A DNA stretch of 64,000 bases from Amylostereum areolatum (Eukaryota; Basidiomycota; Agaricomycetes; Russulales; Stereaceae), in the NCBI GenBank assembly GCA_012932865.1, contig SAXG01000004.1:248001-312000 (forward strand), read 5' to 3'. The position numbers were made by a program, and so were the translations under genes. Shown in pieces: positions 31,379-43,455 of this stretch. Positions within the stretch are counted from its first letter, which is position 1; every line of letters begins with the position of its first letter. The notes below the pieces were generated by a model. The model saw nothing but the letters and a program-made list of their open reading frames with translations, did not search any database and was not told the DNA's origin.

Positions 31379-34300
31379 TTATCGCGGTACCTGCAGCATC
31401 TGCGCCCCTATCGGTGTCGACGGTTCCCGCCCCGGCGCCTGGCGGGTCATGGGCGAGTTGGGAGGGCGCGGCGACGCCGGTAGCCCCATCATCCGACTCG
31501 CCCGCTTCGACTCTGCCGTTGAAGCCGTGGTGATGTTCAGACCACGCGTCGCCGCGAGGCTGCGTGCGCGGGAGCTTGTGGATGCGGGTAAATCCGTTGA
31601 ATCGGGAGGGTGAGGGCTACCCGCAGAGCCAGACTCGACCGTGGCGTCGAGATCTGTGCCCGTGGTTTCTGTACCGCTCTCGTCGTGGACCGAGAGGTCT
31701 TCGCCATCTGAACCGTCGTCGTCGGGGGCTGCGAATACACAAAGTTAGTCCTGCCAATCACACAGCAACACGCAGCCAAGTGACGCACTCATTAGCTTCC
31801 TCCCAGATAGTCCTAGTAGTTGGTCGGCCGCCGCGTCGTTGTACTGGCGACTGTTCCTCCTCACAGGATCTTCCTGCTCAACTTCTCGCAGCTGCCTCAT
31901 TTGCGCGTTGCCTTGGTCGTCGCCGACCAGCTCCTGTGGCAAGTCCTCGTCCACATTGAACACCTTGTTGAATTCCGCCAGCATGAGACTGAAGACGCCC
32001 GCGGGTATGCCCAGCGTAGGACTGAAGACGATGCCCACGTTCCGCATCGTCATCTTGTTCACGTTCGCGTTCTGGACGATGAGGATCAGATGTGCGGTCA
32101 GTGCCCTCAGGAGGCTGTAGTTCGCGATCGGCAGCATTGAGATCAGTCTCGACAGCTCTTCGATCCGTTCCTGTGCATTGACAAAGTCTGAACCGGGGCG
32201 GAGGGGGTGAGAACCAGCTCGGGTGAAAGCCAAAGCCGAACATACCCATGACGGCGAGGAAGCGCATGTGTAGGTCTCGCGTGAGGATGCTGGCCGGTAG
32301 ATCGCGGAAGAACCCTTTGAGCAGACCAGCAATGGCGTGCGGATCCCAGAACTCGTCCGACGCCAGCAGGTCCACGTCGCCCTCTACAGCCCCCCATGAG
32401 CAACACTAAACTGACACAACTCGCTCCCACGACGCACCATTGTTAAACCGATCCTTGAGGCCCTTAATGACCGCAGAGCTCCCACTCAGACGATAAATGC
32501 CCTCTTCCTGGTCCGCCTTCTTATCTTCCAAGTACTGGATGCACCTGAACACGACGGCAGGGAGATTCGCGATCTGGGCGACGTCTAGGGCCTCGTCCAG
32601 TGTCACGCCGAATACGTTCCGCGGAATATGAGGCACACTCGCTGGTTTATCTGTAGATTATGTTCGTGAGGGGCAACGATGTCACCAATGACAGATAACA
32701 TACCTCCTTGCCTCCACCCCCAGAAGATCCTCGATTTAGCTTTATCCCTCCTGGAGCTATCCTTCTCCTGTTGCTGCTGTTGCTGCTGCTCTTGAGCTGG
32801 CTCTTTGCCGCCGAACTTATACCCTGCGGGGATGGGCGTTCCGTTCATCGGCCCTGAAATCTTGACCTTCCCGTTCATGTCTGGCCGGGGCGTGCTGAGG
32901 TTTGGATCTTGCGCCGGGTGGTGCAGATCAGAGGTGGAGGGGTGAGGAGGCGAAGATTGGACCGGGTTCAACGTCGGATGATAAGAGGTGCGCCGCGCTT
33001 GCTTTTGTGACCTGCCACTGCCTCGTTCGGGTGAGGGTTGGGGGGCACGACCCTTGCCACCACGGGGGTCGACCAGATCGGGATAGTGGCCAAGTTCCGA
33101 ATTCGCGCGGGGGCTGACGGTGGCCAAAATATCGCCATCGGCCGAGTCCAGCGGCGAGGACGATGGCAATGAACTCGACAACGGCGAGTCGGCGGTCGGT
33201 GCTGACGACGGGTGGGCCTTCTCCAGTATGCGCCTGGCGGTCTGCGCATCCGTAAAGCCTTGCGAAGGCCGCTCCAACAATGGGGAATGGTTTTCACTAT
33301 TTCGCGACGTTCCGTTATTCGCCAACATCTCGTCGAAGGAGGCCGTACTCCGGAAGAGCTTGGCATTCGTAGAATCTGGAGCGAGCTGAGACAAAGGCAC
33401 TGCAGCACTGACAGAGATATCGTCCTTGGACATGCCGCGAACGGGTTGTTTTCGAGGGTCACGAGTCGTTGGCGTCGAGTCCTGAGACGGGCTGGAGCTT
33501 GAGCTAGCTCGTGGCTGATTATTCACGATCGATCCGACTGTGGCAGTGGAGTTTGTGGTGTTGGCGGACAGGTTGTTCTGCTGGTAGAAGTTACTGCTTG
33601 CGTCTTCGGTGTACGTTCCCGAGACATAACGGACGAGCATGTCCACCCAGTCGTCGCGCTCCGTATCGCTTTCTGCACAGAGAACGTGTCGATGGGAACC
33701 CGTCGCAACCTTTTTGGGTTCGATGATGAGGAAGGCGTGGCGGTATTCGCCTTCCTCGTCTGTCTCGCGTCGGTCGACAGGTTTCTGCTGTCGGCCTATC
33801 TGAGCACCGGTGATGGGTATCGAGCCTAGGTGAGCTCCTCCACGCTGCAAGACGCGCTCAGAACATGTGAAGGGAAAAGGGATGGGAAACAACGTACGTT
33901 CTCGTAATATTCCAAAACGGGGCCTTGCAGGACGAAGAAGCGCGTCTTCCATCCGCCAAAGTTCTTTCCCCGCTTCGTCAGGTAACCTTCCTTGTATCCG
34001 TCGCGAGACACAGGCTTGTGGGATTGCTTTGCGATATCAGAGGTCAGAAAGGCGATGATTTCGTCGTTGTTCTTGATGGGAAGCTTGATGAGCGCTTGAA
34101 GGTATTGTTCAAGCACCGCCTGCAAAAAAGTTGCGTTAGTCCGTATCCAGGGAACACAACCGTCCCGCACCAACATACCTTGCGTTGATCTACACGCGAG
34201 GGCGCATGGTCTTTCCAAAGCTTCCCATCGGGAAGATGAGGGACCTTCTTGCTAACGCTGCGACCGTACCTTGCACGCACGCGCTGGTCGAGACCTATCA

Positions 34301-36123
34301 CATCGCTGTAAAGCTTCTCCACCGACCAGCTCTCCTTCCCATTCCCAGGATCGACCAAGACGATGAAGGACAGCACATCCCTGCCGCGGTCATTGGGGCG
34401 GATGGCCGACTGAGTCACGTTGATCGCGGTTCTCGGGAGGTCGTGTTGGAGCAGCGGCAACGCGCGGAAAACAGTTCCGGTAGATTCGGGGATGACGCTT
34501 GAGAATGCGGAGATCGTGGACAGATGAGGATTGTACGCGTTGGCGGTGGGGGTGGTGGGAGTGTCCAGCGGTTCTTCTCTACGCAGACGGTCGACGGAAG
34601 GGGTGGAAGAAGACGCATCGGATATAACGCTGGCCTGATGAGGGAGTGTGTGCCGTGCCTCATGACGCTGTACCGGGATGTCCCCGGACGGAGGGAGGGG
34701 AAAGTCGTCAGCGGCCGCTCTGTGCTGTTTGACGGTCGCTGCGCCAGCGTAGTTGGTACTATCGATTGAGCTCTTGCTATCGTATTCAGCAGGGCTCGCC
34801 GACATGGCACTGCGATCGCCGGCGGTTTCGTGTGTGCTTTCCTTGTCGTCATCGTCCATGTCCAGGAACTCGCTGTCAGAGCGCGACCGTTCCATGTCCG
34901 CCGGACTGCCGGAAGTCGAATGCGTGAGCGCGGGAGAGCTAGTGTTGGAGTGGGGGTCGGGCAATCGGGGACTGGGGAGGGGAGATTCGGCCATAGAGGA
35001 TATGTATTGCCTGGCCTCGTCGGGAAGAGATATACGAGATTCACGAGAGAGGACTGCGGGACGGGCGGTCTGCGGGGTGAGAACTGTATTAGCCGCAGAG
35101 CCGTTGATGCGGTAATGCGAGGCGGTGGAATCCGAGGGGGAGAGAGATGGGGAGAAAACGTCTTCGTGTGCGAAATTGCTGGCGTTACTGGAGTTTGAAA
35201 CGGCGGACATGGGGGAGGAGCCGAGGGGGGAGGCGGATGCGGCGGACAGAGAGGTAGGATTCGGGTTGGAGACGAACTTGGGTATTTGCAGCGGGTTCGC
35301 AAACGGGGGCGGCGGGGCGTGAGGGGGGAGAGAGCCCGAACGCGGGGGCCCCTTGATAACCTGGGGAGCGCTGGGTACGGGGTCGGGTTGGGCAGTTGGA
35401 GGATTTGAGCTCGTCCTCGAGTGGGAAATCTTGACGGTGGGCGGCGGGCGTTCGCGAGAGGGGCCCCACTCCGGCGTAAGGGATTGAGAGGGCGGATTTG
35501 AACCTGGGAGGAGGTGGGATGAGAACGGGAGCGAGCGGGGGAGGTCGTGGGTGGGAAGGAAGAGAGGGAGAGTGGCACCGCGCGAAGAGGATAACGGACG
35601 TACCGGATTCATCTGACTGATGGCGGACCATGTGCGATCTTGAGTGCGCTGAGCTTGAACTCGCAGTCCTGTCCCCTTGACGCATGGGCGTGGTCGAGGA
35701 CGACGGCTTCAGGCTGCGCTCACGCTCGCGATAGCTCCGGACGATGGCATCCGTGTTCTCGCCGGCGGCCAGGAGCTTGCTCTTGTATGCGTCTCTCTCC
35801 GAACGGACCCGATCCAAGTTTTTCTGACTCTCGATATACGCCCCGCGCGACTTTTCGATCAATTTCCAGAGCTGGGAGTTCTGGGATGAGAGGGTATTGC
35901 GCTCGTTGACGACGTGCTCGAGAGCAGCCAACTCGGGAGAGGGGGCACCGGCGTTGGCGGCAAGGACAGCGTCGATGGTGATCGGGTGATAGACCTGGGC
36001 GACAGAAGCGGCAGAAGAGGAAGGAGAGGGACGAAGAGCGGGGGAAGGGGTATGGCCGGAGGTAGGTAGCTCGTGAGGGCGTCTCGGGGGCGTGGCCGTG
36101 AGCCCGTTCATGGTTGGGGTCAA
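31379..36123 (-). CDS. PX-PH-RhoGAP protein (Bem3-like Cdc42/Rho GTPase-activating protein)
   Basis: GTPase-activating protein predicted to switch off Cdc42-type GTPases at the plasma membrane and so tune polarity. Order: a Ser/Pro-rich start (MTPTMNGLTATPPRRP); a coiled coil (LEHVVNERNTLSSQNSQLWK to SYRERERSL, about 65-140); a long disordered Ser/Pro region; a PX domain (DVLSFIVLVDPGNG, LYSDVIGLDQRVRARYG, LPIKNNDEIIAFL); a PH domain (YKEGYLTKRGKNFGGWKTRF, WVDMLVRYVSGT); a second disordered stretch with poly-Gln near 32765-32800; then RhoGAP with FGVTLDEALDVA and the arginine-finger motif EEGIYRLSGSSAVIKGLK, LLKGFFRDLPASILT, ANYSLLRALTAHL, NKMTMRNVGIVFSPTL. It ends QMLQVPR-TAA. About 1,300 residues in roughly eight exons; this domain order is that of yeast Bem3. 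Divergent from the serine dehydratase gene. Confidence 0.92.
32768..32794 (-). repeat. Short CAG-type repeat encoding poly-Gln
   Basis: Read on the minus strand, an interrupted CAG/CAA array encodes about nine Gln in the disordered linker between PH and RhoGAP domains (AQEQQQQQQQEKDSS). It is in frame and probably length-variable. Confidence 0.8.
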
Positions 36124-37467
36124 GCGGGGGGATCTGGGAGGCCGCCAAAGTCAGGAAAAAAACGGGGAGGAGGGCGGATCGGGGAAGGAAAGATGTGTAG
36201 GGAGAGATAAATCGACAACCGGTCGAGTGAGAAAGACGAACCAAGACGACTGCCGCGCGCTTCCGGGCGGTTGGAGTCGAGAGGGAGTCGGGCGCGGGGG
36301 CAAAGGGCGGGAGGAGGGGGGAGACGGCGTCGGGATGGAATAAGTAAGAACGAAGGGAACGAGGGGGAGAGGGACGAGGGACGAGGGAGAGGGACGAGGC
36401 GGGAGAGCGCCAGCAGGCGGCGGTCGGTCTCTGATTGGTTCGTGGCGAGGCGGCGACGGCAGGCGACGGCACGGCGGGTTCTGTTAGGTTCTGTTCACCT
36501 TCGGCTCGGTTCTGTGCCCTTTGCTTTCCACCGCATTCTTATTTCCCACTGGCAGTTCTCGCACATGCTCCTCCCCGGTCTGGCCTCGCAGTTCCATACG
36601 CGCTCTCCTCATGGCTTTGTTCGCATCCTCGGTCTTCTGCTCGATGCAGCGCCTAGAGCGTGTCACTTTACTTTCGTGCCCGACCCCGACGCGTTGGACT
36701 GCACACAGTTTGGGAAGGCCCATTGTTGGCATGGCGAGCGTTCAAGGTGGCCATCATTCCAGGTATGTGCTCGCGACTCTCGCGACCTCTCGCGACTCTC
36801 GCGACCTCTCGCGACGCGTCTCAGCGCGTCTCCTCCACTAGACGTTCCAAGCAACGGGTTCCGATCAGAATAAATCGATATATATCTAAGTCACCCCTTG
36901 CCATACACACACACACTCGTCCACGGGTTTCTACACTTCGTTGTGTACCTGCCACCCCTCGTGTGATTTCATCCAACGCTCCGGCAGGTGGGGTCGCGGA
37001 CATAGGGACAAAGATGGTGTGGGAGTTACGGCGGTCATAGGCACTAATAGCGCCCGTTTCCGCCTGTTTCCGCCTTCCAACGTCGCCAACGCCACGGTTG
37101 GCAGTATTCACCCTCCAAATGTTTGCAAATGGCGACGGATGTTTGAGCACAATAGGATCCCATCATGTTGATCAACGAAACTGCATGAACGTTGAACGTT
37201 CTGAACACCTACAGCGTTTCCATCACCTTCAATTGTCTCGCACTCGAGACTTCGAGAGAGCCGTCAAGGATTGAAGGAAGATGCGGTCGGATTTGTCCTC
37301 GCGCTGATTGGTTCCGTCAAGTCCGAGCCAATCTGCGAGAAACAGGCTCCGCAGATTGTTCACCACCGCGAGAGCCGTGGCCCGTCGCCGTCCCGCTCCC
37401 TACCATCTCTCTGTCCTCTCGTTCTGTCACTGGAACGTCCTCAAAGACGCGCTATCCGTCTCTCATA
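36124..37467. promoter_or_regulatory. Divergent intergenic region, RhoGAP / serine dehydratase
   Basis: 1344 bp between start codons of oppositely directed genes. The RhoGAP side (36130-36430) is G/A-rich on the + strand, i.e. C/T-rich upstream of the minus-strand gene. At 36770-36816 the decamer CTCTCGCGAC is repeated about four to five times. The last 100 bp before the dehydratase ATG are again CT-rich. Frames here (up to 200 codons at 36271-36873) have no motif and cross the repeat, so I do not call a gene. Confidence 0.5.
36770..36816. repeat. Tandem decamer CTCTCGCGAC
   Basis: Four to five head-to-tail copies, alternating slightly (TCGCGACTCT and CGCGACCTCT forms), each carrying the palindromic core TCGCGA. 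It lies mid-way in the divergent promoter between RhoGAP and serine dehydratase. Confidence 0.85.
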
Positions 37468-40400
37468 ATGTTTCTGTCGTCGTGTACTCGCTCAGCGCTA
37501 CGTCAATTGTCTACCAAGACGCGCCCAGCCAACTTCGCGTGTGGACGGCGCTGGATCTCCAAAACACCCATCGCCAGCTCGACTTTGAGACCTACCAGTC
37601 TACCGGCCGACTCGGATATCTCCAAGAAAGCCGAGGACGTGGACAGAGAGCTGGACAAGCCCGAACATGCTGTCATCTCGACCTTCGATCTCTTCAGTAT
37701 CGGAGGTACGTGGTGATCGTGCATTCGGTCATGTATCAATCTGACGCGGTCCAACGGATGGAAGTCGGGCCCAGCAGTTCGCACACGGTTGGACCTATGC
37801 GCGCAGGCAAGATATTCATCAACGACCTTTTGGAGTTGGGGGTTCTGGACAAGGTGCGTTCACCGCTCGATCCGTCAACGTCCTACCTTCTCATCCATCT
37901 CTCGTTATGGTTAGGTGCACACGGTCAAGATCGTCCTGTACGTGCTCAGAACAGCACTGGTGAGGCTGCTGCTTATACCTTTCCAGATATGGCTCGCTAG
38001 CTGCGACCGGTACGTGAACACCCTCGAAACACCTAACGTAGCCCTAACATTCTGACGATGATTGCGCGCTTCTCAGGTAAAGGGTACACCTGTCTTCTCG
38101 TCACACACGCGTCCACCCCGTTCTCATTACGGCCCCCTTCACAGCCACCACACGCCTCAAGCCATCCTGTTGGGTTTAGAAGGTTTCTTTCCCTTCTTTC
38201 GATCTCTGTTCCATTCCCCCCAGCTCACCGCGGGGCGCGCATGCAGGCTCTGATCCCGAAACAATAGACACGGGCACCATCCCGTCCCGCTACGACGCCA
38301 TTTTGGAGAACAAAACGCTGATGCTCGGCGGTATCCACCGCATCGTTTACGACATGGACCGCGACATGCTGTGGCGGTGGGACCAGGTCCTCAAGACGCA
38401 CCCCAACGGAATGCGCTTTTCCTGCTTTGACGCGAACGGGGACCTCCTCGCTACCAATGAATACTTCAGGTAGACCCTGCCCGGGCGTTGCCCATGATCT
38501 CCTCATTTGCTAACGGGATCTTTCTTGCCTCCGTGAATCGCGAATCTCAGTGTAGGAGGTGGCTTTGTTGTTAACGACAAAACCAAGGGTACGGGCGCAC
38601 TCTAGTAGCCCCAAAGCTTATTGATTCACGGTTTCTGCGTAGTGGACGAAAATCTTTTCTACAAGGGCGTTGATAAGCGAGCGGTGCATGGCGCGCGTCT
38701 TCACCAGTCCATGACTTGCGCCACCTCCCTGTCTGAAGAATCACGACCCCAAGTTGACGACAACCAATCGAATCAATGGCCCGGACAGATACCACATCCC
38801 TTCAAGACCGGGGCTGACCTTTTGAGTCTCACACGCACGCACAATGTACGAACTCATTTCTCTGCTTTGATCTGTGTCTCCAGCCCATTTCTGCACCATC
38901 GCTCTAAAAGATTCTCGTGGACTCACCCTTGGCTCCGTGCCTATTTTCTGCCTATTTTTTGTTCTCCCCTTGGGGGATAATCCGCGTCTTCTGTGATACT
39001 CTGTGATGTGTGGCGTCATGTCTGATTTCTTCGCCCTCTTCTCCAGTTGACCATCGCCCAAATCGTGTACGATAACGAGCGCTCTTTCGGGCTTTCGGAC
39101 GACGAAATACATGACAAAGTACGTTCGCTTTCACGGCTTCCTGCATCCCCACTACCCCACCTTCCTTCTGCTTCAGCTCGCACGCATCTGGGCCGTCATG
39201 GATGACTGCATTCGTTCGGGCGTTCAGTCAACCGAAGCGACGTTGCCAGGCAGACTCAGACTCCGCCGCCGCGCCCCGATGCTCTACAGGCGCCTCATGC
39301 GAGGGTGCGTACTCATCACACTCTCCACCATTCGCGCTCGCTTTGACTGACGCCGTTCTTTTTTTCTCCTTTCGTTTATCATATATTATCATATATAGAT
39401 TCTACCCCGGTTTGTCGATGCCTCAGCGCCCCGCCATTGCCATGGGTGAAGGGCCCGCGGGCTCCATCAACCCACCTGAGACGGACCAGGACACGGACGG
39501 TCCCCCAATGCACCCCCCTCGAACGTCGGACGCGGACGTCCCTGCGCGACGCGCCCGTGCGGCGCGGGTCGTCGGACAGTTCAACCACTCGATTCTCCCA
39601 GAGCCACCGGTATGTCGCCCTCTTACCTGCAGATGAAGCGCTTACCAAGGGATCTTTGCGTAGCGTAAAACGATGATCCCTGCCGTGGACTTTCTGTCGT
39701 GCTATGCGATCGCCGTCAACGAGGTTAATGCTAGCGGGGGACGCATCGTCACCTCGCCCACCAACGGCGCCGCAGGAGTGATCCCGGCCGTTCTCAAGTA
39801 CATTATTGAGGTATGTCCCCTCGGCCTTTGTGAGGCCTCGATCTAACACATTTTGCATACCAGTTCGTCAGCGATGATCCAGAGAAGTCCGTCGTTACAT
39901 TCTTGTTGACCGCAGCCGTACGCCTTCCTGCCCATACGTTTCAGAAATTGTACTCATATCGCATGTAGGCCGTCGGCATGTTGTTCAAACGAGGAAGCAC
40001 AATCTCTGCGGCTGAGGGAGGATGTCAAGCTGAAGTTGGCGGTACGAACCCGTCGTTGAAAGACACCAGTCTCGCCTGCTGATTTCTGTCTGTGTTCTAG
40101 TGGCGTGTTCCATGGCCAGTGCCGGTTTCGCGGCCTGCATGGGCGGTGCGTCTTTCCCTATAGAAGCTAAGACCCTAGCACTGACGCCCTACCTAGCCTC
40201 CCCCGAGACTGTCCTTCAGGCCGCTGAAATAGGCATCGGTGCGCCGCCCTCCCTCCTCCATCTCCGCTCACAATAAAGGCTGACTACGACCGTCTTGCGT
40301 TCAGAGCACAACCTCGGCCTGACGTGCGATCCCATCGACGGTTTGGTTCAAGTTCCATGCATCGTCCGTCGTTCCCTACCCTCTCTCTTGATCGGTGCTG

Positions 40401-40863
40401 ATCTATCGTCTTCATCTATAGGAACGGAATAGTCTGGGAGGTACGGAGGGAGTCGGGCTCGATCTAGGGTAAATGCTGACCGTGTCTGTGGTTGCGTGTA
40501 GCCGTCAAGGCAGTCACGGCGGCCCAACTCTCCATGGCAGCGGACGGCGTATACTCCGTCACGCTAGACGAAGGTCCGCCAGCCCTCGTGCTTCCATTTG
40601 TCTCGCAGTCCTGACTCGCATTGAATTTAGCCATCGCTGCGATGAAGCTCACGTCGGACGACATGAGCGTGAAGTATAAAGAAACGAGTCTCTCGGTGGG
40701 TCGCGTCCCATGTTGCCTTTTCGAGTGCATTTAGCTGATATGGGTCGTCGCAGGGTCTCGCTGTGCGTTGTTTGTCCGGTTTGTTTCGATGGCAGTTTGT
40801 TCTGACGCGGTCATGTATCTCCAGACCACCGTCAAGATCCCCCTCACGGTTCCTGCCTGCTGA
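37468..40863 (+). CDS. L-serine dehydratase, iron-sulfur (SdaA) type, mitochondrial-like
   Basis: Deaminates L-serine to pyruvate and ammonia using a [4Fe-4S] cluster, unlike the PLP-dependent yeast Cha1. The start [20 protein letters not shown] is Arg/Ser-rich and amphipathic, a likely mitochondrial presequence. Spliced exons then read [25 protein letters not shown] (family signature), [124 protein letters not shown], and the end [12 protein letters not shown]. The Cys in GGCQ, LTCDP and QVPC are the expected cluster ligands. The protein ends exactly on Cys, as in bacterial SdaA where the C-terminal Cys is a further ligand. A charged insert of about 50 residues ([16 protein letters not shown]) precedes [11 protein letters not shown]. 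About a dozen short introns; the gene looks intact. Confidence 0.92.
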
Positions 40864-41244
40864 CGGGAGACAACCTCCGTTCTCGCAGATGCTGATATCC
40901 CGAATTTTCCTTGTAATGTTCTCTACTCTAGATCGTTTTAATCGCATGCATATAAGCATCCCCTTGGTCAGGAGGGAAGCGCGTGCAGGAATGTGGGAAG
41001 GCAGCGGGTTGAGGAACCCTGTCCTGAAACCAGGCCTCGAGGGTCACCGGCCTTCAACAAAACATTCAAACCATTGCAGCCAATGGCGACTGCGATCTAC
41101 GGCAGCTATCCGAACATATGCGTGGCGACAGTGCTCAGGACATCAATGGGGTCGGTAAAGCAAGTCTTAGGGAGAGAGATCCTAATCATTGGAATAATTA
41201 ATCGAGCGTGCATGTATCACTCATTTCACAATTCATCCACCATC
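40864..41244. other. Convergent 3' intergenic, serine dehydratase / terpene cyclase
   Basis: 381 bp between two stop codons facing each other. It probably holds both 3' UTRs. No coding signal. Confidence 0.6.
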
Positions 41245-42842
41245 TTAGACTGCCCGAATCGCTTCGAGAGCGAGCGCCGTGGCCAATCCATGGTTACCGA
41301 TCCCAACGCCCGAGCTCCCATACTTGTACACATTCCCTGGACCCCACGAGCCGTCCTCGAGCTGCATCGACAGAAGCCTACGCAAGTCGACCTTGTCTCG
41401 TATGCCCACTGATTTGCATGCCACGATGCGCATGGCCAAGGCCATCGCATCGCCCGGCGCTCCTATGCGTTCTTGTAGCCGTTCTTTCAGAATCGGCAAG
41501 AACAAACGTTGCACCTCCTCCTTGGCTGCCGTCCTCTTCACGAAGCGGGCTAGAAAAAACAGAAAGGCCTCGGCGGCAGTGTAATAGCGGGTTCCGTCGA
41601 GGTAGGCCCGATGCTTGAGGACGTCGAAGACCCAATTCTGCGTGGTTGCGAGCTCCGTTCCGCGGTCATATGTGTAGAACAGACTCAGAACATTGACACA
41701 CACGACAGGGTCCATCCTTATGCGTGTGTGGTCAAAGTACGGCTGATACATTGACTGGTGGTGAGCCGGGGAAGAAGGACATCATAGCACTTCACATACC
41801 AGGATTATCCCATCCTCGCTGCGATACTGGAGCATCTCGTCCAAGACGGAGTTCACGATTTCACGGTCGCGTGGGAGCACAGTCAGCCCGATAGAGGTAG
41901 TGTCCAGATCAAATGGAAACTCTGCCTCATGGGGGTTGGTTGCTTCTACAGAGAATAGGAGGGGGTTAGAAAGAGACGCTGTTAGTACCCAGCCGTTGTA
42001 CGGACCTCTGAAAAAATTCCATTTGCCAGCCTGAGAACGATTGACGAGGTTGACAAGCTTTCTATTGTACTATCAGCAACGCGCATGGATAAGAAGGACG
42101 AGACGCCTAACCTCTCGTTCATCGTCTCCAAGATAAGGAGCTGGGCAAAGTTATCTCCAATAACCAGACCCGTGTCTGTTATTGAGTCTAGCTTCCCTGC
42201 GTTGGCTTCGAGGAAGTCCCATCCACGCCGTATAGGATCGGCGCTGACCAGGTAACGCAGCGTACGACGCACACTCTCCGGCTTGTCAAAGATGACTCCT
42301 TGCATCCCCAACGACCTGGCGGACAGGACGTTTTCCAGCTTGTCGTCCACAAAAAGAGTTGACTGGGGGTCGCTGCCTGTCCTTTCGAGAACATGCTTAT
42401 AGAAGCAGAGGTCTGGCTTTCGCATACCAGCGGCAGCCGAGGTAAACACCTCGTCGAATAGGGACCAATCCACCAGCTTCGTCCGCAAGGCCTCGTAATC
42501 GGATGAGGATATGTTCGACATGGCGAAGACACGCAAGGCTCCTTCGGTCTTGATCGTGCGGATGAAGGAGATGAAGTCGTGGTTGGGCTGCAGTGAATCC
42601 CTCGCGTGCTCGAAGGCACGCTCGAGCTGTTCAACGTCAATGGAATACTCCGCGGCCACGAGACGGTAGCACTCCGATTGAGTGAGTTTCCCTGACTCGA
42701 ACTTGGCCCATATCGAAGAGGAGGTGATATCCAGGAGGGTGCGGGGAGCAATGGAAGTGGGTGTCTTGGGAGACCACGTAAAGAGGACATCGCCGATATC
42801 GAAGATCAGAGTTGTGCATCTGGGAATGAAGTTGGTGTCCAT
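41245..42842 (-). CDS. HAD-like class II terpene cyclase (drimane/albicanol-type sesquiterpene synthase)
   Basis: Four exons (42842-42112, 42061-42006, 41945-41800, 41754-41245) give 1443 nt and 480 residues, all junctions in phase. Residues 1-240 are a haloacid-dehalogenase fold: TLIFDIGDVLFTW (motif I, D15), VFAMSNISSS (motif II), MRKPDLCFY (motif III Lys) and LFVDDKLENV (motif IV, which also reads DDxxE, 166-170). Residues 240-480 are an alpha-helical class II cyclase-like domain with FPFDLDTTSIG (DxDTTS, 275-280), DPVVCVNVLSLFY, YYTAAEAFLFFLARF and QLEDGSWGPGNVYKYGSSGVG near the end. This architecture is that of fungal enzymes such as Aspergillus AstC and the drimane/albicanol synthases of polypores, which cyclise farnesyl diphosphate by protonation. 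The DxDTTS motif fits protonation-initiated cyclisation. Whether the HAD half also removes the diphosphate is unknown. It is tandem with a P450 on the same strand. Confidence 0.88.
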
Positions 42843-42966
42843 GGTGTGCGAGGTGTGCGAGGAGGTAGAGGATCTGTGGATGATTGATGGTGAGGTGTGC
42901 GATAGAGTCGAGGTCCTTAAGTACCCATGATGCTGGTCGCATAGAAGAAAAGGAAAGACATAATAA

Positions 42967-43266
42967 TCATTTCAAACTAAATCCGTGAACATCTGAGCGT
43001 AAAATCAGCTGCAGGGCTCCCTCGATGTCCTTCTGAAACTGTCCCCGTACATTGCGTAAACGACTTACGGTGGCTAGAGGGTTGCCTTCTCCAGCTGAAA
43101 TCGATAGGTCCATTGCGGGACATACCTCTCCGCGCCATCTAGCGTTTGCAGCGGATCGATAGTCATCAAGACTTCCCAAACGTCGTGTTTCGTCAACAGA
43201 CAAGCGCCCTAAAGTCGGATCCGAACGTCGTGCTGTGTAGTCGATTGTCCAGTTTCCTCCATGCAT
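42967..43266 (-). CDS. Small orphan reading frame between cyclase and P450
   Basis: A 99-codon minus-strand frame, MHGGNWTIDYTARR... ending RSDVHGFSLK-TAA. The composition is balanced and protein-like (VDETRRLGSLDDY, VSRLRNVRGQFQKDIEGAL), unlike the repetitive artefact frames elsewhere, and it lies between two cluster genes on the same strand. No family is recognised. Sequence just upstream (43270-43330) looks related in style but is out of frame, so it may be the last exon of a decayed gene and not a free-standing small gene. It could also be chance. It ends about 125 bp before the cyclase start and would lie inside its promoter. Confidence 0.3.
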   Translation of the reverse strand: MHGGNWTIDYTARRSDPTLGRLSVDETRRLGSLDDYRSAANARWRGEVCPAMDLSISAGEGNPLATVSRLRNVRGQFQKDIEGALQLILRSDVHGFSLK

Positions 43267-43455
43267 CCCGTGAGGTCCGTGACGAACGGCATGCCACCAG
43301 ATTGGTTTCTAAAAAGCAATGCAGTTGGATGACGATAAGACCCTTGGTCATTCGAACGAGTCAGAGAGAGAAACATAACACACAAGTAGTCGAAGACGCA
43401 GAAGCACCACTACACGAAGGTCCGACAAGGAGAATTGATAGGAGCTCACCTATAT

